Shown here: positions 6,666-8,037 of the stretch, in pieces
Layout of the letters: every line of letters starts with the position of its first letter
Numbering within the stretch: position 1 is the first letter of the stretch
Assembly: GCA_963621885.1 (NCBI GenBank)
Contig: CAVFFT010000078.1
Location: forward strand, 1 to 8,037
DNA length: 8,037 bases
Reading direction: 5' to 3'
From: UMGS1519 sp963621885
GTDB taxonomy: Bacteria > Actinomycetota > Coriobacteriia > Coriobacteriales > Eggerthellaceae
Translations under genes and position numbers: made by a program
The notes under the pieces: model-generated
Database searches by the model: none
What the model saw: only the letters and a program-made list of their open reading frames with translations
What the model was told of the DNA's origin: nothing

Positions 6666-6772
6666 CTGTGTCCCGCATGAGTGATATGCGTGGCAGAGCG
6701 CAAAGAACACAGTTCCGCTGCCAAAGACAGCCGGTGCCTTCGGGCTCAAACGCATGAGCGGCCAGCCGAGGT
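6666..6772 (+). promoter_or_regulatory. ribosomal protein L10 leader (rplJ autoregulatory RNA)
   Basis: The 5' leader of rplJ folds into a multi-helix RNA to which L10, in complex with L7/L12, binds to repress its own operon. Visible helices: CTGTGT (6666-6671) with ACACAG (6707-6712); CGCAT (6674-6678) with ATGCG (6686-6690); GGCAG (6692-6696) with CTGCC (6718-6722), competing in part with the first; and GCC-TTCG-GGC (6736-6745), a C(UUCG)G tetraloop. The stretch CAAAGACAGCCGGTG (6722-6736) and the later CCAGCCGAGGT (6762-6772) match the conserved boxes I recall from L10 leaders of Firmicutes and Actinobacteria. Position directly before an attenuator and rplJ supports the call. Exact ends and pairing are estimates by eye. 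Confidence 0.82.
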
Positions 6773-6796
6773 GGTCAGAGATTCTCAGGAATCATC

Positions 6797-6838
6797 ACGG
6801 CCCCCACGTCTTTGAACGAGGGGGCCGTTGCATTTTCT
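6797..6838 (+). terminator. attenuator hairpin in the rplJ leader
   Basis: ACGGCCCCC (6797-6805) and GGGGGCCGT (6820-6828) form a perfect 9-bp, G+C-rich stem. Inside, CGT/ACG (6807-6809/6816-6818) can extend it past one mismatch. The following tract (TTGCATTTTCT) is only partly T-rich. It sits 54 nt before the rplJ start and after the L10-binding structure, the usual place for transcription attenuation. A second G-run (GGGGGC, 6853-6858) could compete for the C-run of the 5' arm. Confidence 0.78.
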
Positions 6839-6891
6839 GCGACGCACCCACAGGGGGCGGAACCCGGGAAATGCAGAAGGAGGTGTACGGA

Positions 6892-7413
6892 ATGCCCAAC
6901 GCACAAAATATCGAAACTCTCGCGAAGATCAAGGAAGATCTGGATGGCGTCGTCGCTGTCTGGGTTGTCGACTACCGTGGTCTTACGGTGAAGCAGGCGC
7001 AGCAGCTGCGTCGCAACATCACCGAGGCTGGCGCTCATCTGAAGGTGTACAAGAACACCCTCATGAAGATCGCTCTGACCGACAAAGAGCTGCCGACGAT
7101 GGACGAGCTGCTGCAGGGTCCGAGCGCGTTTGTCTTCACCAACGGCGACGCTGCCGCGGCTGCTAAGGCTCTCAAGGAATTCGCCAAGGATAATCAGAAC
7201 CTGGTTATCAAGGGCGGCATGATGGAAGGCCGTGTGTACGACGCTGCACAGGTGGAAGCCATCGCTTCGCTGCCTTCGCGCGAGGAGCTGCTTGCGAAGA
7301 TCGCAGGCGCGATTTCGGGTGTGGCCCGTGGTCTGGCCGTTTCTATCAACGGCGTGCCGTCCGGTCTTGCCCAGTGCATCAAGCAGGTTGCCGAGCAGAA
7401 GCCCGCTGCCTAG
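6892..7413 (+). CDS. rplJ: 50S ribosomal protein L10
   Basis: L10 (uL10) anchors the L7/L12 dimers to 23S rRNA at the base of the ribosomal stalk and represses its own operon through the leader RNA. The 173-aa product is close to the usual length. Family motifs: VVDYRGLTVKQAQQLR (25-40), the RNA-binding AGAHLKVYKNTLMKIAL (46-62), GPSAFVF (76-82), LPSREELLAKIAGAISG (127-143), and a C-terminal helix (about 144-170) that binds L7/L12. The short C-terminal helix suggests two rather than three L12 dimers, which is an inference. ATG 6892 is chosen because AAGGAGGT (6877-6884, 7-nt spacer) is a perfect Shine-Dalgarno and family similarity begins there. The open frame upstream to 6754 runs through the leader hairpins and is not coding. 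rplL follows 79 nt later. Confidence 0.97.
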   Translation: MPNAQNIETLAKIKEDLDGVVAVWVVDYRGLTVKQAQQLRRNITEAGAHLKVYKNTLMKIALTDKELPTMDELLQGPSAFVFTNGDAAAAAKALKEFAKDNQNLVIKGGMMEGRVYDAAQVEAIASLPSREELLAKIAGAISGVARGLAVSINGVPSGLAQCIKQVAEQKPAA

Positions 7414-7423
7414 TTTGGTGCGT

Positions 7424-7473
7424 GCGGCATAGGCCGCGAACAGTTGAAAGAAGACGGTCGCAACGAGCGACCG
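7424..7473 (+). repeat. two hairpins in the rplJ-rplL intergenic region
   Basis: GCGGC-ATAG-GCCGC (7424-7437) and CGGTCGC-AACGA-GCGACCG (7455-7473, 7-bp perfect stem) lie in the 79-nt gap. Neither is followed by a T-run, so they should not end transcription. Likely roles are RNA processing or stabilisation of the rplL message, or insulation of rplL translation so that L7/L12 is made in excess of L10. The function is inferred; the structures are seen. Confidence 0.6.
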
Positions 7474-7492
7474 CAATAGAAAGGAAAGCAAC

Positions 7493-7867
7493 ATGGCTGT
7501 GACCAAGGAAGAAATTATTGAGGCTCTGAAGGAGATGTCCCTCCTCGAGGCTTCTGAGCTCGTGACGATGATCGAGGACACCTTCGGTGTCTCCGCTGCT
7601 GCTCCCGTTGCTGTTGCTGCGGGCCCGGCTGCTGCTGCTCCGGAAGCTGAAGAGAAGACCGAGTTCGACGTCGTGCTCGAGGGCTTCGGCGACAACAAGA
7701 TCGCTGTCATCAAGGTTGTCCGCGCTATCACCGACCTCGGCCTCAAGGAGGCTAAGGCTCTCGTCGAGGGCGTCCCGACCAACGTTGTCGAGGGTGTCAA
7801 CAAGGAGCGCGCTGAAGAGGTCAAGGCTCAGCTCGAAGAGGCTGGCGCTGCTGTTACCGTGAAATAA
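7493..7867 (+). CDS. rplL: 50S ribosomal protein L7/L12
   Basis: The flexible stalk protein that recruits and stimulates translational GTPases, present in several copies per ribosome bound to L10. The 124-aa product has the full family layout: an N-terminal dimerisation domain (1-33, KEEIIEALKEMSLLEASELVTMIEDTFGV), an Ala/Pro/Val hinge (34-52), and the globular factor-binding domain (55-124) with EFDVVLEGFGDNKIAVIKVVR (58-77 core), GLKEAKALVEGVP (83-95) and the ending AGAAVTVK. The start is ATG 7493 with GAAAGGA at 7479-7485 and a 7-nt spacer. Codon use is strongly biased to GCT/GTT/AAG-type codons, as expected for a highly expressed gene. It is the last gene of the rplJL unit and is followed by a strong terminator. 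Confidence 0.98.
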   Translation: MAVTKEEIIEALKEMSLLEASELVTMIEDTFGVSAAAPVAVAAGPAAAAPEAEEKTEFDVVLEGFGDNKIAVIKVVRAITDLGLKEAKALVEGVPTNVVEGVNKERAEEVKAQLEEAGAAVTVK

Positions 7868-7894
7868 CTCACGCTTCAGGCATAAGCTTTGAGG

Positions 7895-7923
7895 AGGCCC
7901 GGGTCGCATGACCCGGGCCTTTT
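7895..7923 (+). terminator. Rho-independent terminator of the rplJ-rplL operon
   Basis: AGGCCCGGGTC (7895-7905) and GACCCGGGCCT (7910-7920) form a perfect 11-bp, G+C-rich stem with a GCAT tetraloop, and the final T of the stem continues into TTTT. It lies 27 nt after the rplL stop and marks the end of the operon. Confidence 0.96.
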
Positions 7924-7936
7924 CGATAACGGCGGG

Positions 7937-8037
7937 TGATGCGTGCGTGGTCGCGGGTGCTGGAACGTGATGCGCGTGGCGCGGACGGGCGGCGTTGGCG
8001 CTCGCGCGGTGGAGCATGATGCGTGTGGTGCGGACGG
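7937..8037 (+). repeat. imperfect direct repeats at the right edge
   Basis: A 21-nt unit, TGATGCGCGTGGCGCGGACGG (7968-7988 less its last base in prose limits: core TGATGCG...GCGGACGG), recurs at 8017-8037 with 19/21 identity, and the nine bases before each copy are also similar. A third, looser copy begins TGATGCGTGCGTGG at 7937. The starts are 31 and 49 nt apart, so the phase is not coding. The last copy is cut by the window end and the array may continue. No gene is recognised in 7924-8037 on either strand. Confidence 0.6.

Noticed and set aside
6754..6891. An N-terminal extension of 46 codons on L10
   Set aside because: The stretch lies inside the L10 leader and the attenuator hairpin, shows no family similarity, and a perfect Shine-Dalgarno precedes the ATG at 6892.
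6775..7824. A 349-aa open frame on the minus strand across rplJ and rplL
   Set aside because: It runs antisense through two certain ribosomal protein genes and their intergenic hairpins, with a low-complexity Ser/Ala/Arg translation.
7379..8017. A 212-aa open frame on the minus strand at the right end
   Set aside because: It would have to read through the perfect rplL terminator stem and all of rplL in antisense. There is no domain, and its N-terminal part covers the non-coding repeat block.
1..8037. Mobile elements, CRISPR arrays, tRNA genes, toxin-antitoxin or defence genes
   Set aside because: No transposase, integrase, regular repeat-spacer pattern, cloverleaf or defence domain is visible. 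Apart from the edge repeats, the window looks like ordinary core chromosome.

Overview
The window is a chromosomal, housekeeping-type segment in which every convincing gene lies on the + strand. Its moderately high G+C, the near-absence of A/T-ending Leu and Ser codons, the style of the L7/L12 and L10 proteins, and an actinobacterial/Firmicute-type rplJ leader suggest an anaerobic actinobacterium of the Coriobacteriia (Eggerthellaceae-like). That placement is an inference from recognition, not a search. I see no mobile element, phage, CRISPR array, tRNA or rRNA.

Layout: (1) 40-642, a small HEAT-repeat-like helical protein of unknown role, closed by a textbook Rho-independent terminator (695-722) whose T-tract runs straight into a TATAAT. 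(2) 774-1865, an NAD-type isocitrate dehydrogenase (icd). (3) 1962-4616, aconitase (acnA), separated from icd by a 96-nt gap rich in small inverted repeats. (4) 4663-6585, a 640-aa membrane-anchored protein with three N-terminal transmembrane helices and a large external region, function unknown. (5) 6586-6891, a 306-nt non-coding stretch holding a long inverted repeat, a good sigma70-type promoter placed inside it, the ribosomal protein L10 leader and an attenuator hairpin. (6) 6892-7413 rplJ (L10) and 7493-7867 rplL (L7/L12), ended by a very strong terminator (7895-7923). (7) 7924-8037, non-coding DNA with imperfect direct repeats running off the right edge.

How the genes fit: aconitase and isocitrate dehydrogenase catalyse consecutive steps from citrate to 2-oxoglutarate. 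Their adjacency, same orientation and lack of an intervening terminator fit an operon for the oxidative branch that feeds 2-oxoglutarate/glutamate. Citrate synthase is not in the window. The membrane protein starts 46 nt after acnA with no visible terminator and may be co-transcribed. rplJ-rplL form an independent, autoregulated unit making the L10-L7/L12 stalk of the large ribosomal subunit.

I did not find a clearly new biological system. The least explained items are the modular external region of the membrane protein, the promoter embedded in a 14-bp inverted repeat before the L10 leader, the structured icd-acnA gap, and the edge repeats.
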